NCBI RefSeq assembly: GCF_000278275.1
Contig: NZ_JH725147.1
Span: 164,313 to 228,312, forward strand
Length of the DNA: 64,000 bases
Source of the DNA: Bartonella tamiae Th239
GTDB taxonomy: Bacteria; Pseudomonadota; Alphaproteobacteria; Rhizobiales; Rhizobiaceae
Direction of reading: 5' to 3'
Both the position numbers and the translations under genes were made by a program. The notes beneath the pieces are model-generated. The model was given only the letters and a program-made list of their open reading frames with translations. It was not told the DNA's origin and did no database searches. Numbering within the stretch: position 1 is the stretch's first letter; the number at the start of each line of letters is the position of its first letter. Below, in pieces: positions 1 to 13,247 of this stretch.

Positions 1-40
1 AAGCCATCAAGCCATCAAGCCATCAAGCCATCAAGCCATC
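1..40. repeat. Five tandem copies of an 8-bp unit
   Basis: The octamer AAGCCATC is repeated five times without a mismatch from base 1. The copy nearest atpC overlaps its last codons and its TGA stop (bases 31-33); the other copies lie just downstream of the stop. The array may continue beyond the left window edge. Because 8 is not a multiple of 3, slippage inside the overlapping unit would shift the C-terminal frame, while changes further out would be silent for the protein. Confidence 0.95.
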
Positions 41-450
41 GTTAAAACACCACGAACTGTTGTCAACTGGTGTAAAAAATCTTCCGCTTTATTGCGTGCT
101 TCATCACCATTGGCATTTTCAAGGCTATGGCGGGCGCGTTCGATTCGATCTTCCAAATCCGCATGATCAAATTGCTCAACTGAAATGGCCGATTCTGCCA
201 ATAAGGAACATCCTGTCGGTGTAATATCTGCAAAACCGCCAAAAACAACAAAAGATTTTTCATCACCATCGGTTGGTTTTACTTTAATGATACCGGGAAC
301 AATTGATGTCATTGTCGGTGCGTGATTGACCATTACCGTTAAATAGCCTTCACTTGCTGGAAGCACTACTTCTGTCACCTGTTCGGTTAACAAAAGTTCT
401 TCAGGAGAGACCAATTCGAATAAAAAAGTGTCAGCCATCTCGTTCATCAC
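31..450 (-). CDS. atpC: ATP synthase F1 epsilon subunit
   Basis: This is the last gene of the F1 operon. Epsilon sits on the central stalk with gamma, couples rotation to catalysis and can inhibit ATP hydrolysis. The 139-residue protein has the family's N-terminal beta-sandwich (roughly residues 5-90, including the stretch LPASEGYLTVMVNHAPTM) followed by a C-terminal helical region rich in Arg and Glu. The length is normal. The start used is the first Met; a second Met at residue 2 and one at residue 5 are alternatives. It follows atpD after about 140 non-coding bases. The stop codon lies inside a tandem octamer repeat. Confidence 0.95.
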   Translation of the reverse strand: MMNEMADTFLFELVSPEELLLTEQVTEVVLPASEGYLTVMVNHAPTMTSIVPGIIKVKPTDGDEKSFVVFGGFADITPTGCSLLAESAISVEQFDHADLEDRIERARHSLENANGDEARNKAEDFLHQLTTVRGVLTMA

Positions 451-592
451 CCTAACTTTAAATTCATATTTGAATCACATTGATCCGAAAAGTCACTCTA
501 TCAGCTTACCATAAGATGTCCTGTGTGTTTTCAGTGACACAGAACATCATTCAATTAAAATACGTTGTGTGAACAACGCAATAAAATACACT

Positions 593-2230
<1,638 letters not shown>

Positions 2231-2242
2231 TTACCTTCCAGA

Positions 2243-3157
2243 TTAAAGCGCTTCCGCGCCCGCAATAATTTCGATCAATTCAGTTGTGATCTGTGCCTGA
2301 CGCTGACGATTATAAGTGATTGATAATTTATTGATCATATCACCTGCATTTCGCGTGGCATTGTCCATCGCACTCATTTTTGCTCCCATTTCACCAGCGG
2401 CATTTTCAAGCAAAGCCCGAAAAATCTGCACACGTAAATTTTGTGGCACCAGTGTTTCAAGAATAGAAGCGGCATCTGGTTCATAATCATAAACCGCCAA
2501 ATGCTTATCTTTTGCAATATTATTAGAGATGCTTTTTGCATCATTTTCTGTCTCATCTTCATCCTCTGCTTTTGCAGGGATAAGTTGTAAAGCAGTCGGC
2601 TGTTGATTAATCACAGACACAAATTCAGAATAAAATAATGTACAAACATCAAAACCACCATCATCAAACATGGAAATGATTTTTTGTCCAATTAAATCCG
2701 CATGAGAAAAAGCAATATTTTTTGCTTCACGCAAATCCACGTGGTCGATCATTAAATTTTTAAAATCTCGGCGCAAAATATCTGCACCTTTTTTACCGAC
2801 CGTGATAATTTTGACTGTCTTACCCAAAGACAGCAAACGACGAATATGATCGCGCGCATGACGGGCAATTTGCGCATTAAAACCACCGCACAACCCACGC
2901 TCGGCTGAGCATACAACAAGAAGATGAACATCATCCTTACCCGTGCCAGCCATAAGCCTTGGTGCATCTTGCGCATCCACATTGTCACAAATATTGGACA
3001 TAACCGCTGCCATGCGCTGTGAATAAGGGCGCGCAGCCTCTGCCGCTTCTTGCGCACGACGCAATTTCGCCGCGGCAACCATTTGCATTGCCTTGGTGAT
3101 TTTTTGCGTCGCCTTAACCGAGGCGATACGGTCTCTAAGATCCTTTAGCGAAGCCAT
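2243..3157 (-). CDS. atpG: ATP synthase F1 gamma subunit
   Basis: Gamma forms the rotating central shaft of F1. The N-terminal helix ([20 protein letters not shown]) and the C-terminal helix ([19 protein letters not shown]) that build the coiled-coil shaft are both clear, as is the central Rossmann-like domain around [16 protein letters not shown]. The protein has 304 residues, slightly longer than usual. The surplus is an acidic, low-complexity insertion around residues 195-215 ([11 protein letters not shown]), also typical of rhizobial gamma subunits. It lies between atpA and atpD, 20 bases from atpA, in a single operon. Confidence 0.96.
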   Translation of the reverse strand: MASLKDLRDRIASVKATQKITKAMQMVAAAKLRRAQEAAEAARPYSQRMAAVMSNICDNVDAQDAPRLMAGTGKDDVHLLVVCSAERGLCGGFNAQIARHARDHIRRLLSLGKTVKIITVGKKGADILRRDFKNLMIDHVDLREAKNIAFSHADLIGQKIISMFDDGGFDVCTLFYSEFVSVINQQPTALQLIPAKAEDEDETENDAKSISNNIAKDKHLAVYDYEPDAASILETLVPQNLRVQIFRALLENAAGEMGAKMSAMDNATRNAGDMINKLSITYNRQRQAQITTELIEIIAGAEAL

Positions 3158-3177
3158 TAAACCGTCCTGTTAATGAA

Positions 3178-4707
3178 TCAAGAAAAATTCTTAGCGTAAG
3201 TTTGCAACACGCTTGTTAATTTTGTTTTGATCTCATCTGTTATTTGTTTTTGATCACGAATACCTTCAAGAATATCTTTGTGATCGGTACGCAAGAGTGT
3301 CAAAAGTCCTTGTTCAAATTGCCCCACTTGATGAACGGCCAAGGGATCAAGATAGCCGTTTACACCAGCAAAAATAACCGCGACTTGCTCTTCTGTTTTT
3401 AACGGCGAAAATTGTGGTTGTTTGAGCAATTCTGTCAAACGAGCACCACGATTAAGCAAACGTTGTGTCGATGCATCAAGATCAGATCCAAATTGCGCAA
3501 AAGCAGCCATTTCACGATATTGCGCAAGTTCACCCTTAATAGACCCTGCCACTTGCTTCATGGCTTTAATTTGTGCCGAAGATCCAACACGCGAAACCGA
3601 CAAACCAACATTAACCGCAGGACGAATACCTTGATAAAACAAATTGGTTTCAAGGAAGATTTGTCCATCAGTAATGGAAATCACATTGGTGGGAATATAA
3701 GCAGAAACATCATTGGCCTGTGTTTCAATAACGGGCAAGGCGGTCAATGACCCTGCGCCATTTTCATCATTTAATTTTGCCGCACGCTCCAACAAACGAG
3801 AATGCAGATAAAACACATCACCGGGATAAGCCTCACGACCCGGAGGACGACGAAGCAAAAGCGACATTTGACGATAAGCAACCGCTTGTTTTGACAAGTC
3901 ATCATACCCAATCAAAGCATGCATGCCATTGTCACGGAAATATTCACCCATTGCACAACCTGCAAAAGGAGCAATATATTGCATGGGCGCAGGATCAGAA
4001 GCTGTCGCTGCAATCACAATCGAATAATCAAGAGCGCCACGTTCTTCAAGAACCTTCACAAATTGCGCCACTGTTGAGCGTTTTTGACCAACAGCAACAT
4101 AGACACAATAAAGCTTATCCTTATCAGGTCCATGATCATGAATCGGCTTTTGATTAAGAAATGTATCCAAAATAATGGCTGTTTTACCCGTTTGACGGTC
4201 ACCAATCACCAATTCACGTTGCCCACGACCAACAGGAATAAGCGCATCAACCGCTTTCAAACCCGTTGACATAGGCTCATGAACCGATTTACGCGGAATG
4301 ATACCGGGCGCCTTCACATCAACACGACGACGCTCTTTGGCTTTAATCGGCCCTTTACCATCAATTGGATTGCCAAGACCATCAACAACACGGCCGAGCA
4401 ATTCAGGACCAACAGGCACATCAACAATGGACTTGGTCCGTTTAACAGGATCACCCTCGCCAATATCACGGTCAGATCCAAAAATCACAACACCAACATT
4501 GTCTGCCTCAAGATTAAGCGCCATACCGCGCACACCGCCGGGAAATTCAACCAATTCACCAGCTTGAACATTGTCCAAACCATAAACGCGGGCAATCCCA
4601 TCACCCACTGATAAAACCTGACCGACCTCTGAAACTTCGGCTTCTTGACCGAAATTTTTGATCTGATCTTTAAGTATTTTAGAAATTTCCGACGGTTTAA
4701 TATCCAT
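3178..4707 (-). CDS. atpA: ATP synthase F1 alpha subunit
   Basis: Alpha is the non-catalytic nucleotide-binding partner of beta in the F1 hexamer. The 509-residue length is standard. The Walker A loop GDRQTGKTA lies near residue 170, and the region around [20 protein letters not shown] matches the family. The start ATG touches the stop of atpH (shared base 4707), so the two are translationally coupled. There is no sign of damage. Confidence 0.98.
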   Translation of the reverse strand: MDIKPSEISKILKDQIKNFGQEAEVSEVGQVLSVGDGIARVYGLDNVQAGELVEFPGGVRGMALNLEADNVGVVIFGSDRDIGEGDPVKRTKSIVDVPVGPELLGRVVDGLGNPIDGKGPIKAKERRRVDVKAPGIIPRKSVHEPMSTGLKAVDALIPVGRGQRELVIGDRQTGKTAIILDTFLNQKPIHDHGPDKDKLYCVYVAVGQKRSTVAQFVKVLEERGALDYSIVIAATASDPAPMQYIAPFAGCAMGEYFRDNGMHALIGYDDLSKQAVAYRQMSLLLRRPPGREAYPGDVFYLHSRLLERAAKLNDENGAGSLTALPVIETQANDVSAYIPTNVISITDGQIFLETNLFYQGIRPAVNVGLSVSRVGSSAQIKAMKQVAGSIKGELAQYREMAAFAQFGSDLDASTQRLLNRGARLTELLKQPQFSPLKTEEQVAVIFAGVNGYLDPLAVHQVGQFEQGLLTLLRTDHKDILEGIRDQKQITDEIKTKLTSVLQTYAKNFS

Positions 4708-5282
4708 TAGCCGACCTCTTTCAGTGCAAGCTTAAGCGAAGACAATTTGGTAGCAAGCGACGTATCAATTTGACGAGAACCAAGACGAATAATCAATCCG
4801 CCTAAAATTTTAGAATCCACGATCATATTAAGACGGACATCTTTGCCCGCCACATTTTTCAAGGTCGCTTTCAGTTCTTTTTCTTGCGCGGCTGTTAGCG
4901 CGCGTGCTGAAGTGACTTCAGCAGAGATTTCACCACGCGAAAGCGCGGCAAGTTGATAAAAAGCATCAAAGATGCCGGGTAAATCGAAAAGACGGCGATT
5001 GGCCGCAACAACTTTTAAAAAATTTCTAACAAGAGCAGCAGCACCCTTGCCTTTTAAACCAAATTTTTCACAAAGAGCAGACACAGCGTTTACTTGCTCC
5101 TTGGTAGAAAAGACAGGGCTGAATATGAAACGTTTTAAATCACTGTTTGATTCGATTAAAGACAAACAAGAAGAGAGCTCTTTTTCCACATCATCAACAC
5201 ATTTGGCTTCATGCGCCAAATCAAAAAGTGCTCCAGCATAACGCTTAGCAACGACTGATATATGTGAAGACGTGTTTGACAC
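4707..5282 (-). CDS. atpH: ATP synthase F1 delta subunit
   Basis: Delta (OSCP) fixes the F1 head to the peripheral stalk. The 191-residue protein has the family signature [12 protein letters not shown] at residues 12-23 and the C-terminal segment [17 protein letters not shown]. It is the first gene of the F1 operon, as in other alphaproteobacteria where F0 genes lie at another locus; no F0 gene occurs in this window. Upstream, the AT-rich stretch at 5330-5345 (TATATATATA) could hold the operon promoter, but I cannot assign -35 and -10 boxes with confidence. Confidence 0.95.
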   Translation of the reverse strand: MSNTSSHISVVAKRYAGALFDLAHEAKCVDDVEKELSSCLSLIESNSDLKRFIFSPVFSTKEQVNAVSALCEKFGLKGKGAAALVRNFLKVVAANRRLFDLPGIFDAFYQLAALSRGEISAEVTSARALTAAQEKELKATLKNVAGKDVRLNMIVDSKILGGLIIRLGSRQIDTSLATKLSSLKLALKEVG

Positions 5283-5479
5283 TCGATGCCGTCTCTTTCT
5301 GTTGAGTGCGGATAGGCTTAATGGCCATATCCTTTATATATATAAGGTTTTAATCTGATTTTAATATGCAAGGAAAACCCTTGAACACTAAAAGGTGATA
5401 GGCATCTAGCATACACAAACACGGCTGGCAACACCGCAATGAGGCGGTTTTGAAGACTCTGTGCGTTTTTTTTAAAAGA

Positions 5480-5869
5480 TTAATTAATATAACCGAACAC
5501 ATAAAGAAAACTGACCAATGTAAAAACAAGCTCGACACATAATGCCAACATATTAAAACCTGAAAAACTTTTATCGACAAAAAACGATATCAAGCGCGCA
5601 AGTGCGACAAATAAAGCACTTAAAAAAAGCGCATAAGCCAAAAATGGCTGTGTAAAAAGAATATAACTGATCCCCAAACCTAAAGGCACGCCGCCCATAT
5701 TTGCGCGCACAGCCGCATAAAGTGATGTTGATTCTTGTTGCGGATAGGTCCAAAAAAGACGCAAAGCTGTTTTTGGCCAGATCATATAAAAAAGACCAAC
5801 AGCAATAAAACCCCACGCCACAAGCCATATAAGCCATTGACCATATGTATCGGGAAAAATATGAAACAT
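5480..5869 (-). CDS. Small integral membrane protein, DUF4345-like
   Basis: This is a 129-residue protein with four hydrophobic segments, at about residues 10-30, 55-75, 77-97 and 103-127, joined by short loops. Its layout and the motif RANMGGVPLGLGISYIL resemble the DUF4345 family of small four-helix membrane proteins with no known function. It lies about 200 bases upstream of atpH on the same strand, so it might be read through into the F1 operon, but the gap makes a separate unit equally likely. Function unknown. Confidence 0.75.
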   Translation of the reverse strand: MFHIFPDTYGQWLIWLVAWGFIAVGLFYMIWPKTALRLFWTYPQQESTSLYAAVRANMGGVPLGLGISYILFTQPFLAYALFLSALFVALARLISFFVDKSFSGFNMLALCVELVFTLVSFLYVFGYIN

Positions 5870-6268
5870 CGCTGGAACCTCTCAAAAGTAAACTATGATT
5901 GTATTAAAGTGTCATTAGCGCCCTATATGATCGGATGATGTTAAACGAACAAGCTTTATTCTCATCCACAAGCACCTTCATGGTCAAAATCCACCTTTAG
6001 AGCTTTTTATGATGAACTTTTGGTCTTCATACACTGTTTTTGTTTTCAAAAACACAAACATTTCCTACCAACCGTCATTCTTGTACGAGGATGATAAAAT
6101 CTTATCAAAATGAGGTCTGATTCTTTTTAAAAGCGATCGTTTTAAAAACACAATCAAAAATGCAAAACAAATGGCGTGCGATACCACTTCTTATAGCTCA
6201 AAACATTTCATGTGGTTCTATAACATTTCATGGAAGGGCATGTTTGGCCAATATAGTGCGTTAAAAGT
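5870..6268. other. Intergenic region without a recognisable gene
   Basis: Four hundred AT-rich bases between two minus-strand genes. Two direct copies of ACATTTCATG occur about 20 bases apart (near 6206 and 6223). I see no open frame with coding character, no tRNA and no clear terminator. Confidence 0.6.
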
Positions 6269-8470
6269 TTATAAAAAACTTTGAGGATCAATATCAATTT
6301 GCACACGCACTTTGCCACGCGGTCTTGGAGTGCGTTTTATCATTGCTTTTATAAAGGCCTGAATATTAACACGCTGCGTCCCATGAATGAGCAAACGAAA
6401 GCGGTAACGTCCGCGCACCAAAGCTAAAGGCGCTTCTGCCGGGCCAAGTACAGAAATATCAGTTGCGTAGGGAGCATTTTGCCGTAAAAAGCGCGCATGA
6501 GCTTGTGCTTCATCTCTTGTTTCAGCAGAAATGATAATGGCGGCCAAACGTCCATAAGGGGGTAGATTATGGCGCAAACGTTCATCTATTTCACGCGCAT
6601 AAAAAGCTGTGCGATTGCCAGATACAATGGCTTGCATCACCGCGTGATCGGGTTGATAGGTTTGTATCAATCCCTGACTTTCAAGCCCTGTGCGCCCAGC
6701 ACGTCCCGTCACTTGTGATAAAAGCTGAAAAGTGCGTTCTGCTGCACGTGGATCACCATTGGCGAGACCTAAATCGGCATCCACCACACCGACCAATGAA
6801 ATTTTAGGAAAATGATGGCCTTTAGCAACCAATTGCGTTCCAATGATTATATCCACATCCCCTTTGGCAATGGCTTCAAGTTCAAGACGCAATTGTTTCA
6901 CCCCACCAATCAAATCAGTGGATAAAACCAAAATGCGCGCATCTTCAAACAGATGAACCGTTTCTTCTGCAATACGCTCAACACCGGGACCGCAAGCAAC
7001 CAGATGATCCAAAGTTCCACATTCAGGACATGCTTCTGGCACCGCTTCATGGTACCCACAATGGTGACACATAAGTTGATTGCGAAAACGATGTTCTACC
7101 AGCCAGCTTGAACAATTGGGACATTGAAAGCGGTGGCCACAAACTCGGCATAAAGTAAGCGGGGCATAGCCCCGACGGTTAAGAAAGAGAAGAGATTGCT
7201 CACCGCGCTGCAAAGTTTGGCGTATAGCTGCTTCTAACAGTGGTGACAAAAAACGATTTTTTAAAGGGGGATTTTTGCGCATATCAATGGCACACAAATG
7301 CGGAAGAGCCGCATTATGATAGCGCGAGGGAAGATGAAGACGTTGATAACGTCCCAAATTCGCATTCACCTGACTTTCTACCGAAGGTGTTGCAGATGAT
7401 AAAATAACAGGAAAACCACCAAATGAACCACGTGCCACAGCCATATCGCGCGCATTATAAAAAACACGATCTTCCTGTTTAAAGGCGCTATCATGTTCTT
7501 CATCGACAATGATGAGCCCAAGATTTTCAAAGGGAAGAAATAAGGCTGAGCGTGCACCAGCGACCACACGCAATCGCCCATCGGCCACCTGACGCCAGAC
7601 ATGTTCGCGTTGACGCGGTGTAATATCTGAGTGCCATTCGGCAGGTGGCGCACCAAAACGGCGGTGAAAACGATCAAGAAATTGTTGTGTTAATGCAATC
7701 TCTGGCAAAAGAATCAAAACCTGTTTGCCTCTTTCAAGCGTTTGCGCCACAGCTTCAAAATACACTTCTGTTTTTCCAGATCCTGTCACTCCATCTAACA
7801 AAAAAGTTTGAAAATCGTCCACTTTACAGGCTTTTTTTAAAACTTCACTGGCATCAATTTGCGCGCCTTCCAGCAAAGCAGGCGCATAAGTGGGATCAGG
7901 AGCTGCAACAAGAGGGCGCAACGCCATTTCCACCTCTTTAAAAAGACCTTGTTTTTTTAAGCCTTCAACCACAGTACTGGATGTGCCTGCTGCATGGGCA
8001 AGTCCTGATTTTGTCCACGCCATTTTATTTTCAGCAAGCGCAATCACTCTTTGACGTGCAGGCGTTAACCGTTCAACCACCCCGCCACAATAACAAAGCC
8101 CGATTTCGCGTGGTTCAAGGTCAAAAGCGGTTGGTACGCGCAATGCCATACGCGCTACAAGTCCGGGAGGTGACAAGGTATAATCCGCCATAAATTGTAA
8201 AAAACGCACCATATCATAAGGCAAAGGAGGACACTCAAAAACATGACGGATCGCACGATATTTTTTGACATCTATTGGGTTGTTTTCACGCTCATCAGAG
8301 GCAATATCAATGACAAGCCCCGCCACTTCACGCGGTCCTAAAGGCACACGAACAATAGAGCCAATTTCAACATGCATCGTATCTGGAACAAGATAGCTAT
8401 AAGCGTTCTCAGCAGGCATTGGCACTAAGACGGAAACAATGTTTAAAGACTGCGGATCTGATTTCATCAT
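6269..8470 (-). CDS. priA: Primosomal replication restart helicase PriA
   Basis: PriA recognises stalled forks and reloads the replisome. The helicase core has Walker A (GVTGSGKTE, near residue 230), a DEEH box in [13 protein letters not shown] and the segment [10 protein letters not shown] zinc-binding region follows with paired cysteines [18 protein letters not shown] and CPEC. With the start chosen here (MMKSDPQSL) it has 733 residues, normal for the family. The open frame extends 20 codons further upstream, but that part is not family-like and runs toward the ribosome binding site of the divergent fsa gene. priA lies upstream of atpH as in other Rhizobiales. Confidence 0.95.
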   Translation of the reverse strand: MMKSDPQSLNIVSVLVPMPAENAYSYLVPDTMHVEIGSIVRVPLGPREVAGLVIDIASDERENNPIDVKKYRAIRHVFECPPLPYDMVRFLQFMADYTLSPPGLVARMALRVPTAFDLEPREIGLCYCGGVVERLTPARQRVIALAENKMAWTKSGLAHAAGTSSTVVEGLKKQGLFKEVEMALRPLVAAPDPTYAPALLEGAQIDASEVLKKACKVDDFQTFLLDGVTGSGKTEVYFEAVAQTLERGKQVLILLPEIALTQQFLDRFHRRFGAPPAEWHSDITPRQREHVWRQVADGRLRVVAGARSALFLPFENLGLIIVDEEHDSAFKQEDRVFYNARDMAVARGSFGGFPVILSSATPSVESQVNANLGRYQRLHLPSRYHNAALPHLCAIDMRKNPPLKNRFLSPLLEAAIRQTLQRGEQSLLFLNRRGYAPLTLCRVCGHRFQCPNCSSWLVEHRFRNQLMCHHCGYHEAVPEACPECGTLDHLVACGPGVERIAEETVHLFEDARILVLSTDLIGGVKQLRLELEAIAKGDVDIIIGTQLVAKGHHFPKISLVGVVDADLGLANGDPRAAERTFQLLSQVTGRAGRTGLESQGLIQTYQPDHAVMQAIVSGNRTAFYAREIDERLRHNLPPYGRLAAIIISAETRDEAQAHARFLRQNAPYATDISVLGPAEAPLALVRGRYRFRLLIHGTQRVNIQAFIKAMIKRTPRPRGKVRVQIDIDPQSFL

Positions 8471-8570
8471 GATTCTTGCTATTGTGGGCTTGCTTTTGGA
8501 TAAAACAATGTCACATAACAAGCAAATCATTGTTCATCATCATTTTTACAACCATTATGGGAGCCTATAT

Positions 8571-9224
8571 ATGAAATTTTTTGTCGATACTGCTGATAGT
8601 GATGAAATTGGTGAATTAAACGCGCTTGGTCTTATTGACGGTGTTACTACAAACCCAACACTTATCCTAAAATGTGGACGCAATATCATTGAAGTGCTTC
8701 AAGATATTTGTGCGCATGTTACAGGCCCTGTTTCAGCTGAAGTTGCGGCCACCGACTTTGATCACATCATGAAAGAGGCCAATATTTTGGCTAAAATTGC
8801 AGACAATATTTGCATAAAATTGCCGCTCACATTTGATGGGTTAAAAGCCTGCAAAGCGCTGACCTCACAAGGGCTTAAAACAAATCTCACCTTATGTTTT
8901 TCAGCCAATCAAGCGTTACTTGCTGCCAAAGCTGGTGCCACTTATATTTCTCCTTTTATTGGCCGTCTTGATGATATGGGCTTAAATGGTATGGATTTAA
9001 TCGGCGAAATCAGAACGATTTATGATAATTATAATTTTAATACCGAAATTTTGGCCGCTTCGATTCGCAGTGTCAATCACGTCAAAGAAGCAGCACTGAT
9101 TGGTGCTGATGTTGCAACCATTCCACCATCCACCTTAAAAGCTTTGGTCAAACATCCCATGACCGACAAAGGACTTGATGCTTTTTTAGCCGATTGGTCC
9201 AAATCAGGTCAAACCATCGGATAA
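8571..9224 (+). CDS. fsa: Transaldolase, fructose-6-phosphate aldolase subfamily
   Basis: This small transaldolase (217 residues) belongs to the TalC/FSA group rather than the classical 320-residue enzymes. It begins [13 protein letters not shown], the usual family start, preceded by GGGAG seven bases upstream. The Schiff-base lysine is Lys83 in ICIKLPLT, and the stretch [14 protein letters not shown] is the phosphate-binding region. Members exchange three-carbon units in the pentose phosphate pathway or cleave fructose 6-phosphate; sequence alone does not tell which. The frame is open upstream to 8439, but that part overlaps priA and is not conserved. It is divergently transcribed from priA. 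Confidence 0.92.
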   Translation: MKFFVDTADSDEIGELNALGLIDGVTTNPTLILKCGRNIIEVLQDICAHVTGPVSAEVAATDFDHIMKEANILAKIADNICIKLPLTFDGLKACKALTSQGLKTNLTLCFSANQALLAAKAGATYISPFIGRLDDMGLNGMDLIGEIRTIYDNYNFNTEILAASIRSVNHVKEAALIGADVATIPPSTLKALVKHPMTDKGLDAFLADWSKSGQTIG

Positions 9225-9276
9225 ATTCTCACACATAATGACTAAAAAAGTGTTTCTATCATGCTTGTGAGCGCTT

Positions 9277-9309
9277 TCAAATATGATGGTTCAAAACCAT
9301 CATATTTGA
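9277..9309 (+). terminator. Perfect 15-bp inverted repeat downstream of fsa
   Basis: The arm TCAAATATGATGGTT and its exact reverse complement are separated by three bases (CAA), about 50 bases after the fsa stop. It would form a strong hairpin in the transcript. The following bases are AT-rich (ATATTTGTTT) rather than a pure T-run, so termination is likely but not certain. Confidence 0.6.
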
Positions 9310-9949
9310 ATATTTGTTTAAGGTCATAAACCATCATAGATCCTGTTAAGACGGAGTTTTTTCTGTCTTCTCGCCATTGTTGATCTGTTAAGCAGCTGTT
9401 TCATCACCTGATCATGTGTTTTTGTGAAGATATTTTATGAAGTGATTTTCATTTTTAGTTTTTTTGGCTTTTTGATTGAATTGGTTTTTTAAACCAATCC
9501 TCGTTTATACGTTTTTTGCCTTATAAAGGCATAAAGATGAAAAAACTTGATTGCCATCACCAATATAATAGGCATTTAATGCTTAAAACATGGGATTAAA
9601 AGTATCACATCAAAGTGCAGTTCCCAAGCATCTTTAGTATGAAAATTTTATGGCACTGCAAAACAGTGCGCTTCATGTTTTCAAGCACTGCCGATCACAT
9701 TTTATGAGGCCTTTTTAATCGTTGTCATCACATATGACAAACATATTATTGATGACTACGCTGCAAAAACTCATGGCTCAAAACCATAAATTTTTGCACA
9801 ACATGACTTTAGATAAAATAATCAAAGCTCAGGACTTTGAGATAAAAGAAAAGACGCATTGCGTTTATCGATTTTAAACGTTTATCGCCTTTAAAATCGC
9901 CATAAACGCCTGCCCTTTTCCTTCTCAATGGCTTTTTGCTCAAATCCCT
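9310..9949. other. Intergenic region between converging fsa and lptE
   Basis: About 640 AT-rich bases with no recognisable gene. A small hairpin (ATTGGTT / AACCAAT) lies near 9480-9499. Another (CGATTTTAAA / TTTAAAATCG) lies near 9869-9899, close to the 3' end of lptE, and may help end the leuS-lptE transcript. In many Rhizobiales holA follows lptE; I find no readable holA here. Confidence 0.55.
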
Positions 9950-10531
9950 TTATGGGAGTTTTGACACATCCTGTGCCAATGACAAAAAGATTTGTTCTGC
10001 AAGCTCTTCAGCCGCACGCTTTTGCCCGTCTTGTTCTGCCTGCAAATTGGCATATTCTTGCCGTGGACGATCAAAAGACGCACTGACAGAACGCCTCCCT
10101 CTTGCCACTGGCTTATTGTCCATATCGCGTAAAACATAAGTTGAATTGCCAACCACGGTTCCTGCTGAAGCGCGCCCTGTGCGATCTGTCGTGTCACCAA
10201 TATCCAACTGTACGGCAGAACGAATAGAATATGAAGTTCCCAATGTTAATTGATATTTTGGCATCTGCGCTTCACCTGCACCCTGATTTAACAAGAAAAT
10301 TAAACGATTGCGCACCAATTGATTAAAGCGATTTGTTGGCTCATCAATAATAATTGCGGATAATTTTTCCCGCATAGAAGGTGCAACATTAAATTGTGAA
10401 GCCCCTTCTTTGCTGCCCTGATAAAGAGGCTGAACGCTACAAGCAGACAAAGCGGCGCCCAAACAGATCACCATAAGACAAACATATGGTTTGAATTTTT
10501 GAAATAGAGAATCAAGCGACAACATTGACAA
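9950..10531 (-). CDS. lptE: LPS-assembly lipoprotein LptE
   Basis: LptE is the outer-membrane lipoprotein plug of the LptD translocon that inserts lipopolysaccharide. The 193-residue product has a hydrophobic N-terminus ending in the lipobox LSAC, with Cys31 as the likely lipidated residue, followed directly by SVQPLYQ as in rhizobial homologues. The rest matches the LptE/RlpB family ([20 protein letters not shown]). It overlaps the 3' end of leuS by 20 bases, the classic leuS-lptE pairing. Confidence 0.9.
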   Translation of the reverse strand: MSMLSLDSLFQKFKPYVCLMVICLGAALSACSVQPLYQGSKEGASQFNVAPSMREKLSAIIIDEPTNRFNQLVRNRLIFLLNQGAGEAQMPKYQLTLGTSYSIRSAVQLDIGDTTDRTGRASAGTVVGNSTYVLRDMDNKPVARGRRSVSASFDRPRQEYANLQAEQDGQKRAAEELAEQIFLSLAQDVSKLP

Positions 10532-13130
10532 TCCTTTGTGGCACGATAATAATTTTTTTAGGCGTTTTGCCCTCTAAATGTGATTGCACAAAATCAAGCG
10601 ATAATACAGCTTTTTCAATTGTCACTTGATCTGCATTACGATCAATTGTCAAATCACCGCGTTTTTTACCGTTAATTTGCACAGGCATGACAACATCATT
10701 GTCAATTTGAAGCTGTGGATCATCATGGGGCCAAGCACGCTCACTCACAAGCCCTTCCCCGCCTAAAGCGGCATGACATTCTTCTGCCAGATGCGGCATA
10801 ATTGGCGCAATCATTGAAATGAGAAAGTCTAACGCCTGACGCACAGCTTGCTTCATTTCACTTTCAGCACTTGCAATGGTTTGCGATGCTGTCGTTAATG
10901 TGTTGACCAACTCATATAAACGCGCAACAGCACGATTAAAAGCCAGTTTTTCAAAATCATCCGTAACAGCTGCCAATGTTCGATGCGCTGCTTTTGAAAT
11001 TTCAAGGGCTTTTGACTCTTTACCAGCCAAAGAAGACACATTTTGAAGCGTTGGCGCACATAAAGAAACAAGACGCCATACACGTTGTACAAAACGATGC
11101 GCACCTTCAGCACCCGCTTCTGTCCAAATGACATCGCGTTCTGGCGGCGAATCAGACAACATAAACCAACGCGCGGTATCGGCACCATAAGAGGCGATAA
11201 TGTCATCAGGATCGACAACATTTTTCTTAGACTTTGACATTTTTTCAATGGCACCAATGTCAACCTTGCTGCCATCCGAAAGCAGGGTTGCCACCCGTTT
11301 TCCATCTTTTTCTTCAATGGCAATATCAGCAGGTGAAACCCAGCCATTGGCATCGCGATAGGTTTCATGAACAACCATACCTTGTGTGAACAAACCTTTA
11401 AAAGGTTCTTCAATATCCAAGTGATTGGTAATCTTCATCGCACGGGTGAAAAAACGCGAATAAAGAAGATGCAAAATCGCATGTTCAATTCCACCAATAT
11501 ATTGGTCAACAGGCAACCAAGCATCGACGGCTTTTTTATCTGTAGGTTCATTTTCCCAAGGTGCCGTAAAGCGCGAATAATACCAAGAAGAATCAACAAA
11601 TGTATCCATTGTATCCGTTTCACGGCGAGCCTTATTTTTGCACTTTGGACACAAAACATGTTGCCAAGTTTTATGATGGTCAAGAGGATTTCCCGGTTTA
11701 TCAAAAGAAACATCATCGGGTAATTTTACTGGAAGATCCGCCTTTGGCACAGGCACCACACCGCACGTCTCACAATGGATCATGGGGATGGGACATCCCC
11801 AATAGCGCTGACGTGAAATGCCCCAATCGCGCAAGCGAAATTGAACTTTTCGTTCAATCTGCGGATGCCCGTTATGCGATTTTTTTTCCAAATGTTTTAT
11901 GACTTCTTCAAACGCTTCTGTTGGTTTTAACCCATTTAAAAAACGTGAATTGATCATCACGCCATCTTCTGTATGTGCCGTTTCCGTAACGATGAAACTT
12001 GCAGGATCAAAACCTTCTGGCAAAACAACAGGACGAACAGGCAAATGATATTTATTGGCAAAATCAAGATCGCGCTGGTCATGGGCAGGACAGCCGAAAA
12101 CCGCACCTGTACCATAATCCATCAAAACAAAATTTGCGACATAAACAGGAATTTCCCATTCATTATCAAAGGGGTGCAAAACTTTCAGTCCTGTATCAAA
12201 TCCCTTTTTTTCTGCTGTTTCAAGTTCTGCGGTTGAGGTGCCCAAACGATGGCATTCATCAATAAAAGCATGCAAATGCGTTTTTTCTTTCGCCATTTCA
12301 CGCGCAATGGGATGGTCGGGTGCAATGGCGATAAAAGATGCCCCAAACAAAGTATCAGGACGGGTTGAATACACATCAATCGCATGGAAATTTTTTACGG
12401 GCGTATGATGTGAAATCTCCCAACGAATAAGCGCACCTTCGGATTTTCCAATCCAATTTTTTTGCATAATGCGCACTTTTTCAGGCCATTTCTCGAGCGT
12501 TTCTAAGCCATTTAAAAGATCTTGACTAAAATCAGTAATTTTAAAAAACCATTGCGTCAATTCGCGCTGTTCAACCAACGCACCAGAACGCCACCCTCGC
12601 CCATCAACCACTTGTTCATTGGCAAGGACTGTCTGGTCAATAGGATCCCAATTGACTTTAGAAGTTTTGCGATCAACAAGCCCTTTTTCAAACATATCAA
12701 GAAAAAGCATTTGCTGGCGGTGATAATAATTGACATCGCAGGTAGCAAATTCACGCGACCAATCCAAGGATAATCCCATTGATTTTAATTGTTTGCGCAT
12801 GACCGCAATATTTTGATACGTCCATTCTTTCGGATGGACGTTATTTTGCATGGCGGCGTTTTCAGCAGGCATGCCAAAAGCATCCCACCCCATTGGGTGA
12901 AGCACATTATAGCCACGCGCACGCTTAAAGCGTGCAACAACATCACCCATGGCATAATTGCGCACATGCCCCATATGAATGCGCCCTGAAGGATAGGGAA
13001 ACATTTCAAGAACATAATATTTTTCACGCGGATCCTCATTATGGGTTTTAAAAATTTCTTTTTCATCCCAAATGGATTGCCATTTTTTTTCTGTTGCTCT
13101 TGGATTATAACGTTCTAATGTCATCACCAT
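10512..13130 (-). CDS. leuS: Leucyl-tRNA synthetase
   Basis: This class I synthetase charges tRNA-Leu in the cytoplasm. The ATP-binding HIGH motif appears as HMGH in [12 protein letters not shown] near residue 50 and KMSKS in [14 protein letters not shown] near residue 630. The editing-domain landmark TRPDTLFG is present. Length is 872 residues, normal. The true start may be the Met two codons further in (MTLERYNPR); both are close to a weak AAGAG ribosome binding site. It is the first gene of a leuS-lptE operon. Confidence 0.97.
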   Translation of the reverse strand: MVMTLERYNPRATEKKWQSIWDEKEIFKTHNEDPREKYYVLEMFPYPSGRIHMGHVRNYAMGDVVARFKRARGYNVLHPMGWDAFGMPAENAAMQNNVHPKEWTYQNIAVMRKQLKSMGLSLDWSREFATCDVNYYHRQQMLFLDMFEKGLVDRKTSKVNWDPIDQTVLANEQVVDGRGWRSGALVEQRELTQWFFKITDFSQDLLNGLETLEKWPEKVRIMQKNWIGKSEGALIRWEISHHTPVKNFHAIDVYSTRPDTLFGASFIAIAPDHPIAREMAKEKTHLHAFIDECHRLGTSTAELETAEKKGFDTGLKVLHPFDNEWEIPVYVANFVLMDYGTGAVFGCPAHDQRDLDFANKYHLPVRPVVLPEGFDPASFIVTETAHTEDGVMINSRFLNGLKPTEAFEEVIKHLEKKSHNGHPQIERKVQFRLRDWGISRQRYWGCPIPMIHCETCGVVPVPKADLPVKLPDDVSFDKPGNPLDHHKTWQHVLCPKCKNKARRETDTMDTFVDSSWYYSRFTAPWENEPTDKKAVDAWLPVDQYIGGIEHAILHLLYSRFFTRAMKITNHLDIEEPFKGLFTQGMVVHETYRDANGWVSPADIAIEEKDGKRVATLLSDGSKVDIGAIEKMSKSKKNVVDPDDIIASYGADTARWFMLSDSPPERDVIWTEAGAEGAHRFVQRVWRLVSLCAPTLQNVSSLAGKESKALEISKAAHRTLAAVTDDFEKLAFNRAVARLYELVNTLTTASQTIASAESEMKQAVRQALDFLISMIAPIMPHLAEECHAALGGEGLVSERAWPHDDPQLQIDNDVVMPVQINGKKRGDLTIDRNADQVTIEKAVLSLDFVQSHLEGKTPKKIIIVPQRIVNVVA

Positions 13131-13247
13131 TATACTCTTGCAGAATGCGTTAAAAAACTCAATAAATGCTTGACCACGTATTCAGTCTAGCGTCAACCAT
13201 TTCTATGCGATTTTTATAATTGCACAAGTGGAAGAAGGAAAGTCATT

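Noticed and set aside
8439-8570. Upstream extension of fsa
   Set aside because: The extension overlaps the priA 5' end, is not family-like, and GGGAG precedes the inner ATG at 8571.
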